A stretch of 64,000 bases of DNA from Calothrix sp. PCC 7716. Its GTDB lineage: Bacteria > Cyanobacteriota > Cyanobacteriia > Cyanobacteriales > Nostocaceae. The notes under the pieces are model-generated. The model was given only the letters and a program-made list of their open reading frames with translations. It made no database searches and was not told the origin of the DNA. Below are positions 54,882-63,342 of the stretch, in pieces. Position numbers and translations under genes: made by a program. Numbering within the stretch: the first letter of the stretch is position 1; each line of letters starts with the position of its first letter. The stretch is taken from positions 10,792,580 through 10,856,579 of the forward strand of contig NZ_AP025018.1 of the NCBI RefSeq assembly GCF_019977735.1, given 5' to 3'.

Positions 54882-55535
54882 ATGAAAAAGCAAATGTTAT
54901 TGAGTTTAGCTTGTATTTCTTTACTAACTTCTATATTACCAGTTAACGCTCAGGTTAAAAATACAGCTAATACTACAAAAACACAACCTCAAGCCGTCGT
55001 TAGTCCAAGTCAAGAAATTTCAATTCCTCAAGATACTGCAATTATTGTTTCGTTTCCGGCGCCTATCACTATAGATGTAGGACAAAAACAAGAGTTTCCT
55101 TTAACTGTTCCATTAGCACAAGCTATTCAAGATAGTCAAGGTAATGTATTAGTACCCGAAAATACTCCTGTAACTATCGTTCTTAAACCTACCAAGAAAG
55201 GTGCCCAAATTATTGCTCAATCCTTAGTAGTTAGAGGTAGAATAGTAAAAATTACTGCCTCAAGCCAAGTAATTCCTGGTACTACTATTACTCACAAACG
55301 TGCTAATGATAAAGCTGTAGAAACTGGTTCAGTTTTTGGTAGACTCGGTGGTAGTGTTATGGGATTTATGGGACAAGGCGACCCTGAACAGTTTGATAGA
55401 GGCGCCATGTTAGGTAGTGCAGTTGGTATTGTTTCAGGTTTACGTACTGAGGAAAATACTCGCATCGTCCAAATTCCTCAAAGTAGTGTTTATGTATTGT
55501 CGCTCTTAGCGCCTGTTACTTTGTCTGGGAAATAA
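54882..55535 (+). CDS. exported hypothetical protein
   Basis: A 217-residue protein if started at the ATG at 54882, giving a clean signal peptide (KKQMLLSLACISLLTSILPVNA). A longer start at 54828 adds 18 residues and blurs it. The mature part includes PQDTAIIVSFPAPITIDVGQ and VFGRLGGSVMGFMGQGDPEQF, the latter a Gly-rich segment like small TrbI- or Gly-zipper-type outer-membrane proteins. It resembles secreted cyanobacterial proteins of unknown role. It is third in a run of exported genes. Confidence 0.6.
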   Translation: MKKQMLLSLACISLLTSILPVNAQVKNTANTTKTQPQAVVSPSQEISIPQDTAIIVSFPAPITIDVGQKQEFPLTVPLAQAIQDSQGNVLVPENTPVTIVLKPTKKGAQIIAQSLVVRGRIVKITASSQVIPGTTITHKRANDKAVETGSVFGRLGGSVMGFMGQGDPEQFDRGAMLGSAVGIVSGLRTEENTRIVQIPQSSVYVLSLLAPVTLSGK

Positions 55536-55587
55536 TTGATGGGGGGCAGGCAGGGATGCCTGCTCCACAAGAGTGTTGTACAAAACT

Positions 55588-57153
55588 TTATTTATCTAGT
55601 TTTTCATCGACTTCATCCATTACCGCAGTTGCTTTGTCGGCTAATGGTTTTACTACTTTGGCGATAGCTTCTTGGATAAATGCTTTTACAAACTCGTCGC
55701 GACGGTTAAGTTGAAACTGACGCTGTACTACTTCGGTCATTCCACCATCTCCCCAGTCTTGGTCATTACGGAAATACTCAATAAAGCTTTTACCTGCAAT
55801 TCTGGTTAAATAGGCAGCTGTTACACCTTGAATTGCTCTACCTATAACAAATGTACCAACGTTGAGTTGTAGCGCTGTTGATAGTAATTCTAAGGCGCCT
55901 TTTACAATTCCTAAACCAGCGATAGTTTTGGCAAGCGAAAGTGCTAGTTCGCGTCCACGTTCGGTGTTTAACTCACATCCATATACTCGTCCAATTTCTA
56001 CTACCATTTGAGCATTTACTGCTGCTGTTGCGAGTAAGTCTACTACTGGCAATGGTGTAACGGATACTACACCTGCTCCTATCCATTGAAAACGCTCGAC
56101 TATTTTATCGGCGGTACGGCGCCGTTGTGTATCAATGAGTTTACGAGCTTCTTCTCCTAAACGTAGTGATTGTAAGAGAATATTATCGGCTACTAAATCT
56201 TCTCCTTCTGCACGTAATATTGCTGCCATTCTTCGTAATAATGGCAACACTTCTGGTTCGGGTTTAACTAGTTCTCCGTTTTCTAATTCTACAGATTGAG
56301 GGTTTGCAGAAATTGTGACTACATCGTTTGTTGAAATAAACCCACGTACACGCTCGCGTAACCTAGCAACGATTGCTTCTTTGTCTTCGTCTGTGTATAA
56401 ATCAGTTTTATTGAGAACGAGAATCGAGCGCTTACCAATTTCTGCTAAAGCTTTTAAAGGTTGATGTTCTGAACGTCGTAAATCGTTATCAACTACAAAT
56501 AATAATAAATCAGCTTCGGTGGCTAGCTCACGCGCGAGTTGTTCTCTTTCAGTTCCTGCTACTCCTGCTTCTAAAATACCGGGTGTATCGGTTATTAAAA
56601 TTTTGCGCTCTAACCCCTTCAACCGTAAACAGTAAGTTTCACCTGCGGTAGTTGTACCCATTGGTGCATCAACCCTACCAACCATTCGCCCCATTATGGC
56701 ATTTACTAACGATGTTTTACCCGCGCTTCCTGTACCGAACACTACAACCTGAATTTCACCACGCGCTAAGTTTGCCTCAATTTCTTTAGATTTACTTAAC
56801 AAAGCTTGACGTGTTACTTCGTCTTGTATTTGGGAAACTTGCTGACGCACAGCTTGCAGTGTAGAGGATGCAGCTTCAGATTTTGCAGCAGGAATTTCGG
56901 CAGGTGTAACACGGCGCCGTTCTTTGGTGCGGCGTTTTTTATCACCGTTTTGAATTACGATGACATAGTAAACAAATGCTGCGATTAGTGCCCCAACCAA
57001 CAAAACAAGCAGTAATAACAGCAAGTTGCCCAATAAAGGAGAAGAGTAAGACAACTGCCAGTAAAGTCGGGAAAGCGAGTCAATCAGCCACAGGCTCATA
57101 GCCAAAATGACGATTAAACCTACAATTAGGGTAACTAGGCGCGACAGGGGCAT
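55588..57153 (-). CDS. membrane-anchored GTPase with DUF697 C-terminus
   Basis: A 521-residue protein with two N-terminal transmembrane segments (RLVTLIVGLIVILAMSLWLI and LLGNLLLLLLVLLVGALIAAF), an Era/YcjF-like GTPase domain, and a C-terminal DUF697-type helical region (GAGVVSVTPLPVVDLLATAAV, PLADKATAVMDEVDEKL). The GTP motifs are G1 FGTGSAGKTS (about 139-148), G3 DTPG, and G4 NKTD. It probably acts at the membrane in ion transport or stress control, as inferred for relatives. Confidence 0.85.
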   Translation of the reverse strand: MPLSRLVTLIVGLIVILAMSLWLIDSLSRLYWQLSYSSPLLGNLLLLLLVLLVGALIAAFVYYVIVIQNGDKKRRTKERRRVTPAEIPAAKSEAASSTLQAVRQQVSQIQDEVTRQALLSKSKEIEANLARGEIQVVVFGTGSAGKTSLVNAIMGRMVGRVDAPMGTTTAGETYCLRLKGLERKILITDTPGILEAGVAGTEREQLARELATEADLLLFVVDNDLRRSEHQPLKALAEIGKRSILVLNKTDLYTDEDKEAIVARLRERVRGFISTNDVVTISANPQSVELENGELVKPEPEVLPLLRRMAAILRAEGEDLVADNILLQSLRLGEEARKLIDTQRRRTADKIVERFQWIGAGVVSVTPLPVVDLLATAAVNAQMVVEIGRVYGCELNTERGRELALSLAKTIAGLGIVKGALELLSTALQLNVGTFVIGRAIQGVTAAYLTRIAGKSFIEYFRNDQDWGDGGMTEVVQRQFQLNRRDEFVKAFIQEAIAKVVKPLADKATAVMDEVDEKLDK

Positions 57154-57263
57154 GGATAATTAATACTTGGGGGGTGTTATTTCGATTGATGCTCTAATAT
57201 TAATAGTTTCTAGCAGTATTCGTGGTACTCTATTCATCCAATAGTTATTAATTGTGATATTCT

Positions 57264-57932
57264 ATGGCAAATTCTATTTTTTTAGCTGGTGCAAGTCGTG
57301 GTGTTGGTAGAGAAATTGCGAAGTGTCTCACCGCACAGGGTCATCATGTAACCGCGCTGTTGCGAAGTGAAGCATCACGCACGGAACTTGAAGCAATGGG
57401 AGTCTCTGTTATTATAGGTGATGCAATGGCGCCAGATGACCTCCGAAGTGCAATGCAATCAGAAAAACGAATTGATGTTGTAATTAGTACTATTGGTGGT
57501 TTACCTCAAGATGGCATCAAACCTGATTATCCAGGTAATAAGAATTTAATTGATGCTGCGGTAGCTAAGGATGTGACAAAATTTATACTCGTAACATCAA
57601 TTGGAACTGGAAATAGCGTATCGGCACTTTCTCCTCAAACATTAGCGGTATTGCAACCAGTATTAATCGAAAAAGATAAAGCTGAACAACATTTAATTAA
57701 CAGTGGTTTGACGTATACTATAGTTCGTCCGGGTGGTCTAAAATCGGAACCAGCTACAGGAAACGGTGTATTGACAGAGGATATTCGCATTATTGGAAGT
57801 ATCCATCGTGCTGATGTTGCCGATTTAGTTTGCCGCACTATAAATACGCGCGCAGACAATAAAATTTTATCGGCAGTAGATAAAAATATGTTATTTGGGC
57901 AGTTTGAATTCGAGACATTCGATTTGAGCTAA
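57264..57932 (+). CDS. SDR family NAD(P)-binding oxidoreductase
   Basis: A 222-residue atypical short-chain dehydrogenase/NmrA-like protein. The N-terminal FLAGASRGVGREIAK is the Rossmann glycine motif; VVISTIGGLPQDG and FILVTSIGTGNS mark later strands, and YTIVRPGGLKSEP is typical of the NAD(P)H-binding family. The Tyr-x3-Lys motif is not evident, so catalysis may differ. It is followed 29 bp later by an alpha/beta hydrolase gene, probably one operon. Confidence 0.82.
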   Translation: MANSIFLAGASRGVGREIAKCLTAQGHHVTALLRSEASRTELEAMGVSVIIGDAMAPDDLRSAMQSEKRIDVVISTIGGLPQDGIKPDYPGNKNLIDAAVAKDVTKFILVTSIGTGNSVSALSPQTLAVLQPVLIEKDKAEQHLINSGLTYTIVRPGGLKSEPATGNGVLTEDIRIIGSIHRADVADLVCRTINTRADNKILSAVDKNMLFGQFEFETFDLS

Positions 57933-57961
57933 TATATTTATTTTCTAATCTCAAGAAGCCT

Positions 57962-58942
57962 ATGACTGTTCGTGCATACTTTGAAGTTACGAAAATTCCA
58001 AACTTTCAACCCCCTTTTGATACAATTTTCTTAAAAGTTTTTTACCCAGCAGCACAAGTAAGTAACGAAGAGGCAAAAACATCTTTAACTTTACCAGCAG
58101 ACCCAAGCAAGGCGCCTTTTCCTGTTGTAATTTTGTTTAACGGGTATAACTGCGAAGCTTTTGTATATCAATGGTTAGCAGAAAATCTTGCCGAACGTGG
58201 GTTGGTTGTAGTGACATTTAATTTTGTTGCAGAAGAGTTTGCAGGAAGCGTAAATCTTACACCTGGTGCAAACTTTGCCGCATCAAAACCCGATGTTTAC
58301 GGAACTAAAGCAACAAGTGTAGCTTTATCAACGCTGCTGTTTAAACTCGAACAGCTACAAACGCAAGGAGTTCTTGCAGGATTATTAGACTTACAGAATA
58401 TTATTTTAGGTGGGCATTCTGCTGGTGGTAGAATTGCAATTGAGAATGCCAATCCTGAATTATTTCCTCAAGTTGTCGCTTCTTTTGGATATGGTGTACA
58501 TAGCATGGGGTATATTATGCAGGGTTATCCACCTGCTACAGTATTACCACTGCCAGATAAATTGCCATTATTACTTCTAGCTGGTACAAACGATGGTGTG
58601 ATTGCATCAAACAGTGAAATGTACGGTATTGAAGGAGGAGATGCAATAGCACCTGTAATGCGTACTTGGAACGAAGCGATTATAGGTGGTCGAAATGATA
58701 GTTATGTTGTTCTATTAGAAGGGGCAAATCATTTTGCAATTGTACATCCTCTCGACTCAACCACCGCTAGAAATTCTATTGATTTTCCTCAAACCCAATC
58801 AGATGAATCAATTCGTTGGTTAATCGCTGAAACGATTGGTTCATTTATCGGCGCCTATGTTCAAAAGCAAACTAGTGCGTTTGAATCATTGCAACAACAT
58901 TTACATGATAATTCCTTGGTTAACTCTTGGTATTGTAAATAA
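57962..58942 (+). CDS. alpha/beta hydrolase (chlorophyllase/dienelactone-hydrolase-like)
   Basis: A 326-residue hydrolase. The nucleophile elbow GGHSAGG (Ser near 144), the acid in LLLAGTNDGVIAS and the His in LEGANHFAIVHP form the expected triad. The oxyanion segment is FNGYNCEAF. There is no signal peptide. Chlorophyllase-like proteins share this GHSAGG layout, but the substrate is not fixed. It is downstream of the SDR gene. Confidence 0.8.
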   Translation: MTVRAYFEVTKIPNFQPPFDTIFLKVFYPAAQVSNEEAKTSLTLPADPSKAPFPVVILFNGYNCEAFVYQWLAENLAERGLVVVTFNFVAEEFAGSVNLTPGANFAASKPDVYGTKATSVALSTLLFKLEQLQTQGVLAGLLDLQNIILGGHSAGGRIAIENANPELFPQVVASFGYGVHSMGYIMQGYPPATVLPLPDKLPLLLLAGTNDGVIASNSEMYGIEGGDAIAPVMRTWNEAIIGGRNDSYVVLLEGANHFAIVHPLDSTTARNSIDFPQTQSDESIRWLIAETIGSFIGAYVQKQTSAFESLQQHLHDNSLVNSWYCK

Positions 58943-58952
58943 AATACATCAG

Positions 58953-59393
58953 CTATTCTCCAGAAACTTGACATAAAATGGTACGCTTACGGGCGCCGTC
59001 TAATTCAAAAAACAAGATAGATTGATAAGTGCCCAACCCTAACTTACCATCCACAATAGGAATAATTTCCGTATTATTAAGCATCATCGCCATTAAATGC
59101 GAATGAGCATTTTTTGGCTCATCAGGTGGAATATTTGGTCTTAAATGTAAATCATTGTGTAAATAACGGTCGTTTAGAGGCGCCAGTTTTTCTAAAAATA
59201 CTTGAATATCTTGAATTAATCGCTCTTCGTCTTCATTAACCGCTAACGCAGTAGTCGTATGGCGAGAAAACACTAATACGCAACCATTTTGTATCGAAGT
59301 AGATGCCACAACTGACTCAATTTGTGGCGTAATATTGTGAATATTTATACCTTGATGCGTATGAATATCAATTATTTTGTTGATTACAGCCAT
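58953..59393 (-). CDS. YjbQ family protein (secondary thiamine-phosphate synthase-like)
   Basis: A 146-residue protein from the start at 59393; the frame extends seven codons upstream. Conserved features are GCVLVFSRHTTTALAVNEDEE (His/Thr/Glu cluster), HNDLHLRPNIPPDEPKNAHSHLMAM, and LGTYQSILFFELDGARKRT. The family can act as an alternative thiamine-phosphate synthase, but its real role is unsettled. It is convergent with the hydrolase gene. Confidence 0.85.
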   Translation of the reverse strand: MAVINKIIDIHTHQGINIHNITPQIESVVASTSIQNGCVLVFSRHTTTALAVNEDEERLIQDIQVFLEKLAPLNDRYLHNDLHLRPNIPPDEPKNAHSHLMAMMLNNTEIIPIVDGKLGLGTYQSILFFELDGARKRTILCQVSGE

Positions 59394-59414
59394 ATTAGTT
59401 AGATGTAAATACAA

Positions 59415-59906
59415 TCACCAATTTAAAATTATTTACTTTCTTGACAATTATGTAAAGAAAAAATTTGTCATGCTATGTACTGATTAGTACATAAAGGGAA
59501 TAGTCTAATTAACCATGCTTTGTACTAATTAAAACAATCAAATTTTATTTTTCTAGCCAAAATATATAATATTTCATCCTCTGAATAAAAGAATAGACAA
59601 AGGTTAATCTAAGCTTAAATTTCTATTTTCTAATGCTAAATATAAAATATTTTAATTGCTTGCATCGCTAGATAACTATTTAACACAACAGAGAAAACAC
59701 TTGCCAATACTAAATTTCAGGCTTTAATCTCACAATTGTATTACTGATTTTGCCATTAATTTTAGTAAGTTAAACCAAAATTAATTTATATAGTTTAATC
59801 GCGTATAACAAATATTTCAAATTATTTTACCCGTCTAAAGATAGATAGTAATTATATGAAGCAAATGTTAAGTTAGTAGCGAAATACACAAACACTCTTA
59901 AAACCC
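59415..59906. other. 492-bp intergenic region
   Basis: Very AT-rich and without recognised genes. A small hairpin TATGTACTGATTAGTACATA (59472-59491) lies near the YjbQ end. The promoter of the fasciclin gene must be here; no clear ribosome site precedes its ATG. Confidence 0.4.
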
Positions 59907-60308
59907 ATGCCAGATATCGTTGATACCGCAGTAAGCGCAGGTTCATTTAACACATTAGTTGCAGCAGTTAAAGCAGCAAATCTAGTGGATACCTTAAAAG
60001 GTGCTGGTCCATTTACAGTGTTTGCACCTACAGATGAAGCTTTCGCAAAATTGCCAGCAGGTACAGTAGACTCACTACTTCAAGACATTCCAAAGCTGAC
60101 AAAGATTCTTACATATCATGTTGTTCCAGGAAAAGTACTTTCAACAGACGTAGTAAAACTAAAATCAGCTAAAACTGTTGAAGGAAGCGAAGTAAAAGTT
60201 GACGCATCTAGTGGTGTGAAAATAAATGACGCTACCGTTACTACTCCAGATGTTGCTGCTGACAACGGCGTTATTCACATCATTGATACAGTTTTGATTC
60301 CTGCTTAA
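59907..60308 (+). CDS. fasciclin domain-containing protein
   Basis: A 133-residue single FAS1 domain without a signal peptide. The hallmark blocks are [33 protein letters not shown] near residues 14-46, [14 protein letters not shown], and the C-terminal [17 protein letters not shown]1 proteins bind other proteins or polysaccharide; a cytoplasmic or unconventionally secreted form like this is common in cyanobacteria. A hairpin terminator follows directly. Confidence 0.92.
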   Translation: MPDIVDTAVSAGSFNTLVAAVKAANLVDTLKGAGPFTVFAPTDEAFAKLPAGTVDSLLQDIPKLTKILTYHVVPGKVLSTDVVKLKSAKTVEGSEVKVDASSGVKINDATVTTPDVAADNGVIHIIDTVLIPA

Positions 60309-60338
60309 GCAAACGCGCGGGATAATAATTATTAGTTT

Positions 60339-60372
60339 AGGACAGCACTTATAAAGGATTGCTGTCCTTTGT
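60339..60372 (+). terminator. rho-independent terminator of the fasciclin gene
   Basis: AGGACAGCA (60339-60347) pairs perfectly with TGCTGTCCT (60360-60368), followed by TTGTT. Confidence 0.75.
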
Positions 60373-60400
60373 TATTAGAATCAGTACAATCGTAACATGA

Positions 60401-60517
60401 ATTGATGCAGTTATCGGTAAAATTAGGGATATCCGAACGGACATGACAGGTTTACAAACAGAAAATCGTCGTGTTCTTGATATTTTACAAAATCGTAATA
60501 GCTCAGATGAGCGGTAA
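60401..60517 (+). pseudogene. C-terminal relic of the coiled-coil protein family
   Basis: The frame reads VIGKIRDIRTDMTGLQTENR and on to DILQNRNSSDER before TAA. It matches the tail of the proteins at 4038-5143 (VSQIKGLQSESRNILDHLF). A stop lies immediately upstream (60398-60400), so the rest of the gene is gone. The relic is a third locus of the family. Confidence 0.55.
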
Positions 60518-60613
60518 GCAGAAAAGTCATGGCGCCTATTTATTCCTCAGAAACATCTAATTAAAGCTTTCCAACTGGGAAAACTATAAAGAGCGAGGTT
60601 TAAACAAGGCACT

Positions 60614-60870
60614 ATGTACAAAACACCCTTAGAAGAAGTGCTTGACAGTAGCACCCTGTCAATAGTTTAGATAATTTGGCTAAAGATAAAAATGAAAAAG
60701 TTAGATTAGCAGTAGCGCACAATCTTTCTTGCTCTCTAAATACTCTAAAGCGACTTACTGAAGATGACAATGAAAATATTCGCTATGTAGCCAAGCACAA
60801 TATAGTTAAATCTAAAAGGAAGCATGTTTTTCATACTTCTGTTAATCTAGAAGTAATTGACCTAAGAAGA
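60614..60870 (+). pseudogene. decayed LRV/HEAT-like repeat protein
   Basis: Starting at ATG 60614 the product reads MYKTPLEEVLDSSTLS, like the start of the LRV gene at 63343 (MHQTPLEQAIDV), then meets TAG at 60668. A shifted frame continues with LDNLAKDKNEKVRLAVAHNL and LKRLTEDDNENIRYVAKHN, two leucine-rich-variant repeats. The frame then drifts into unrelated sequence at the first PIN-partner gene. It is a broken paralogue. Confidence 0.6.
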
Positions 60871-60883
60871 GCGGGACTTAACT

Positions 60884-61852
60884 ATGTATATCCCACAGGC
60901 GCCTTTCTACGACGAATACAGCATCTTAGTTCAACTCCCAACTGATGAAATAGTCATGATTGTTGACTTTCGGTTAAGCAACTGGATTGAACATGCCGAT
61001 AGTCTTGAAAAACTTGCTTCTGTTCAAGTTAAACAGCTAGTGCCTTATGCGATGTTAGTAGACTTTGAAAATATTTACGTATTTGATTTAAGGCACCAGA
61101 ACTGGCAAGAACCTATATTAAAGCTCTCTACGCTTGAAATGCTTCCAGAGCAAGCAATACTAATCAAAGAGAAGAAAATATTTGGTTTGTCACTTATTAA
61201 ATACATTTCATATTGGTTAGACTATTTGGCTCATCCATACTACGGTAAAAAAGTTCCAGGAGTACGAGAGTTAGAATCAGTAGGATTAATGATGTATATT
61301 TTGGGCGCAAGAATTCGTGACTTAGATTTGGAGGATAGTTCTCGACCGTGTGAATTAAAACTAAATGAAGAATTAAATATGTATATTCCACAGGTGCCTT
61401 TCTACGAAGAATATGACATCCTGGTTCAACGCCCAACTGGTGAATTAGTCATGATTGTTGACTTTCGGTTAAGCGACTGGCTTAATTATGCTGATAGCCT
61501 TGAAAAACTAACCCCTACTCAAGCTAAACAACTAGTTCCTTATGCGATGGTGGTAGATTATGAAAATATTTTTGTGTTTGATTTAAGGCGCCAAAATTGG
61601 CAAGAACCTATATTGAAGCTTTTAACGCTTGACATGCTCCCGGAACAAGCAACACTAATTAAAGAGAAAAATATTTTTGGTTGGTCACTTATAAAGTATA
61701 TATCATATTGGCTTGACTACTTGGCTCATCCCAATTATGGAAAAATTGTTCCAGGAGTCACAGAACTAGAGTCAGTGGGAGTAATGACGCATATTTTAGA
61801 TGCAAGGATTCGTGACTTAGATTTAGAGGATAGCTTTTGCTCGTGTATATAG
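60884..61852 (+). CDS. fused double copy of a PIN-associated partner protein
   Basis: A 322-residue protein made of two nearly identical halves (about 1-165 and 166-322), each beginning MYIPQ-PFY and containing MIVDFRLS, LVPYAM, NWQEPILKL, and WLDYLAHP. A former leader between the halves (EDSSRPCELKLNEELN) now codes, since the stop of the first copy is lost. A third copy is at 61960-62436. No domain is recognised; it is probably the partner (perhaps antidote) of a PIN-like protein, by analogy with the third copy's neighbour. The ending runs into a relic of the PIN gene start. Confidence 0.7.
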   Translation: MYIPQAPFYDEYSILVQLPTDEIVMIVDFRLSNWIEHADSLEKLASVQVKQLVPYAMLVDFENIYVFDLRHQNWQEPILKLSTLEMLPEQAILIKEKKIFGLSLIKYISYWLDYLAHPYYGKKVPGVRELESVGLMMYILGARIRDLDLEDSSRPCELKLNEELNMYIPQVPFYEEYDILVQRPTGELVMIVDFRLSDWLNYADSLEKLTPTQAKQLVPYAMVVDYENIFVFDLRRQNWQEPILKLLTLDMLPEQATLIKEKNIFGWSLIKYISYWLDYLAHPNYGKIVPGVTELESVGVMTHILDARIRDLDLEDSFCSCI

Positions 61853-61895
61853 AAACAAATTTAATCGTTAGTATAGCTGCTTTCAACGCTTGAAA
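61842..61895 (+). pseudogene. relic of a PIN-like gene start
   Basis: Shortly before the stop of the double-copy gene, the sequence TTGCTCGTGTATATAGAAAC reproduces the start of the PIN-like gene (TTGCTCGTTTATATTGAGAC). It reads LLVYIETNLIVSIAAFNA before a stop. Directly after it a piece of the partner gene reappears (LSTLEMLPE). These are the footprints of a partner-plus-PIN unit that was duplicated and then lost most of the PIN gene. Confidence 0.6.
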
Positions 61896-61959
61896 TGCTA
61901 CCAGAATAAGCACGTATGTTAAACTAAAAGTAACTAATTGAAGAAAACGGGAATTAAAT

Positions 61960-62436
61960 ATGTATATTCCTGCTGATACCGATACTTATACTGAGCAACC
62001 TTTTTACAAAAAATTTGCGCTCATGGTTCAGCGTCCAACTGGCGAAATCGTTATGGTTGTAGACTTTCGGTTAACCGACTGGCTTAATTTTAACGATATG
62101 CTTGAAAAACTAGCTCCTATTCAAGCAGAACAACTTGTACCTTATACGATGTTGGTAGACTATGAAAATATTTTTATATTTGATTTTAGACTTTCAAATT
62201 GGCAAGAACCAATTTTAAAGCTTTCAACACTTGAAATGCTACCAGAGGAAGCAACATTAATTAGAGAAGGAAATGTTTTTGGTTGGTCATTTGTGAAGTT
62301 CATTAGATTTTGGCTAGACTATTTAGCTCATCCAAACTATGGGAAAACTGTTCCGGGAGTAAAAGAATTAGAATCAGTTGGATTAATGACACAAATTTTG
62401 GGTGCAAAAATTCGTGACTTAGTTCAGGAGGGTTAA
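61960..62436 (+). CDS. PIN-associated partner protein, single copy
   Basis: A 158-residue protein about 75% like each half of the upstream fused gene by eye: MVVDFRLTDWLNF, LVPYTMLVDYENIFIFDFR, NWQEPILKLSTLEMLPEEA, RFWLDYLAHPNYGKTVPGV. The repeated VDYENIF and DF strands hint at a small alpha/beta fold, but no family is recognised. It ends 3 bp before the TTG start of the PIN-like gene, with AGGAGGG at its own 3' end acting as that gene's ribosome site. They are clearly co-translated. Confidence 0.75.
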   Translation: MYIPADTDTYTEQPFYKKFALMVQRPTGEIVMVVDFRLTDWLNFNDMLEKLAPIQAEQLVPYTMLVDYENIFIFDFRLSNWQEPILKLSTLEMLPEEATLIREGNVFGWSFVKFIRFWLDYLAHPNYGKTVPGVKELESVGLMTQILGAKIRDLVQEG

Positions 62437-62439
62437 TTT

Positions 62440-63042
62440 TTGCTCGTTTATATTGAGACTAATTTTATTTTTGGTATTTCAACAAGAAGAGATGTAAATG
62501 CCAACAAACTTTTGTCACGAATTAATGCAGAGCGTAGGCTTATTATTCCTTCTGTCTGCTCCTTAGAAGCTTTAGTTGCTCTTGAAGGTCAGCAAAAGCA
62601 ACTAAGTAATTTACTAGAGTCTTTAGATACGGTTATAAGTCAACTTGAGCGCAATTCTCTACAGAAAACGTCTAATGAGAATACAGCTTTGATAGCATCT
62701 AGAAAAGCAGCTAATATATTGTTTAATCAACTTAAACCAGACCTTAGCGATGCTATAGGAGATGTTCTTAGCGTTGCAGAAGTTATAACACCTTCTACAA
62801 ATAGCATACAAAAGACTCTTAAAAATCCTATTTTAATAAGCGATAAAGCTATGCGAGATAATCTTATATTAGAATGTATCTCAGAACATGCAACTGTACA
62901 ATCAGATACGAAAAAAGCATTTCTCAGTAGCAATACAAAAGAATTTGGTAGCGAACAAGCACGGTTTACTTTAAGAGCATCCGGTGTTATTTATTTTTCT
63001 GATACAACTAAATTAATTAACTGGATGGATTCACAATCTTAA
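62440..63042 (+). CDS. PIN-like domain protein
   Basis: A 200-residue protein starting at TTG, with a strong ribosome site AGGAGGG inside the end of the previous gene. The N-terminal VYIETNFIFGIS resembles the first PIN strand (usual Asp replaced by Glu), SVCSLEALVAL supplies the second acidic residue, and PILISDKAMRDN plus the late VIYFSDTTKLINW supply further Asp residues. A ribonuclease is therefore likely; toxin activity with the upstream protein as control is inferred from the pairing. No GGCGCC site lies within. Confidence 0.65.
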   Translation: MLVYIETNFIFGISTRRDVNANKLLSRINAERRLIIPSVCSLEALVALEGQQKQLSNLLESLDTVISQLERNSLQKTSNENTALIASRKAANILFNQLKPDLSDAIGDVLSVAEVITPSTNSIQKTLKNPILISDKAMRDNLILECISEHATVQSDTKKAFLSSNTKEFGSEQARFTLRASGVIYFSDTTKLINWMDSQS

Positions 63043-63342
63043 ATTCAATAAGGCTGGAATTGTGGGGTGGGCATCCTTGCCCGCCTTTTAATATGTGACA
63101 GCTTGTTTATTTGACGGGCAGGGATGCCCGTTCCACAAGAAACTAATTATACATTTCACAAGAAACTAATTATACATTTTATAAGAGATTTATTCTACAA
63201 GAGAGTTTTAAAGACAGGCGCCTTTGTAGCGTATGTGTCTAGTAATACCAACAGTATCTATGTAAAAGAATACACTATAAATATATACGTGTCTGAATGA
63301 CGGCGACTTGACTCACCACTGTAGAGGACAAGGAAAATTACG
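63043..63342. repeat. repeat-rich gap with 23-bp tandem duplication
   Basis: Two GGCATCC-type palindromic repeats (63063-63084, 63114-63139) are followed by a perfect direct repeat of 23 bp (63134-63156 and 63157-63179). The LRV gene's ribosome site is AAGGAAA before 63343. Confidence 0.6.

Noticed and set aside
60676-60945. 89-codon frame taken as an intact gene
   Set aside because: Its start is a TTG after a frameshift in an LRV paralogue and its end overlaps the next gene, so it is a pseudogene part.
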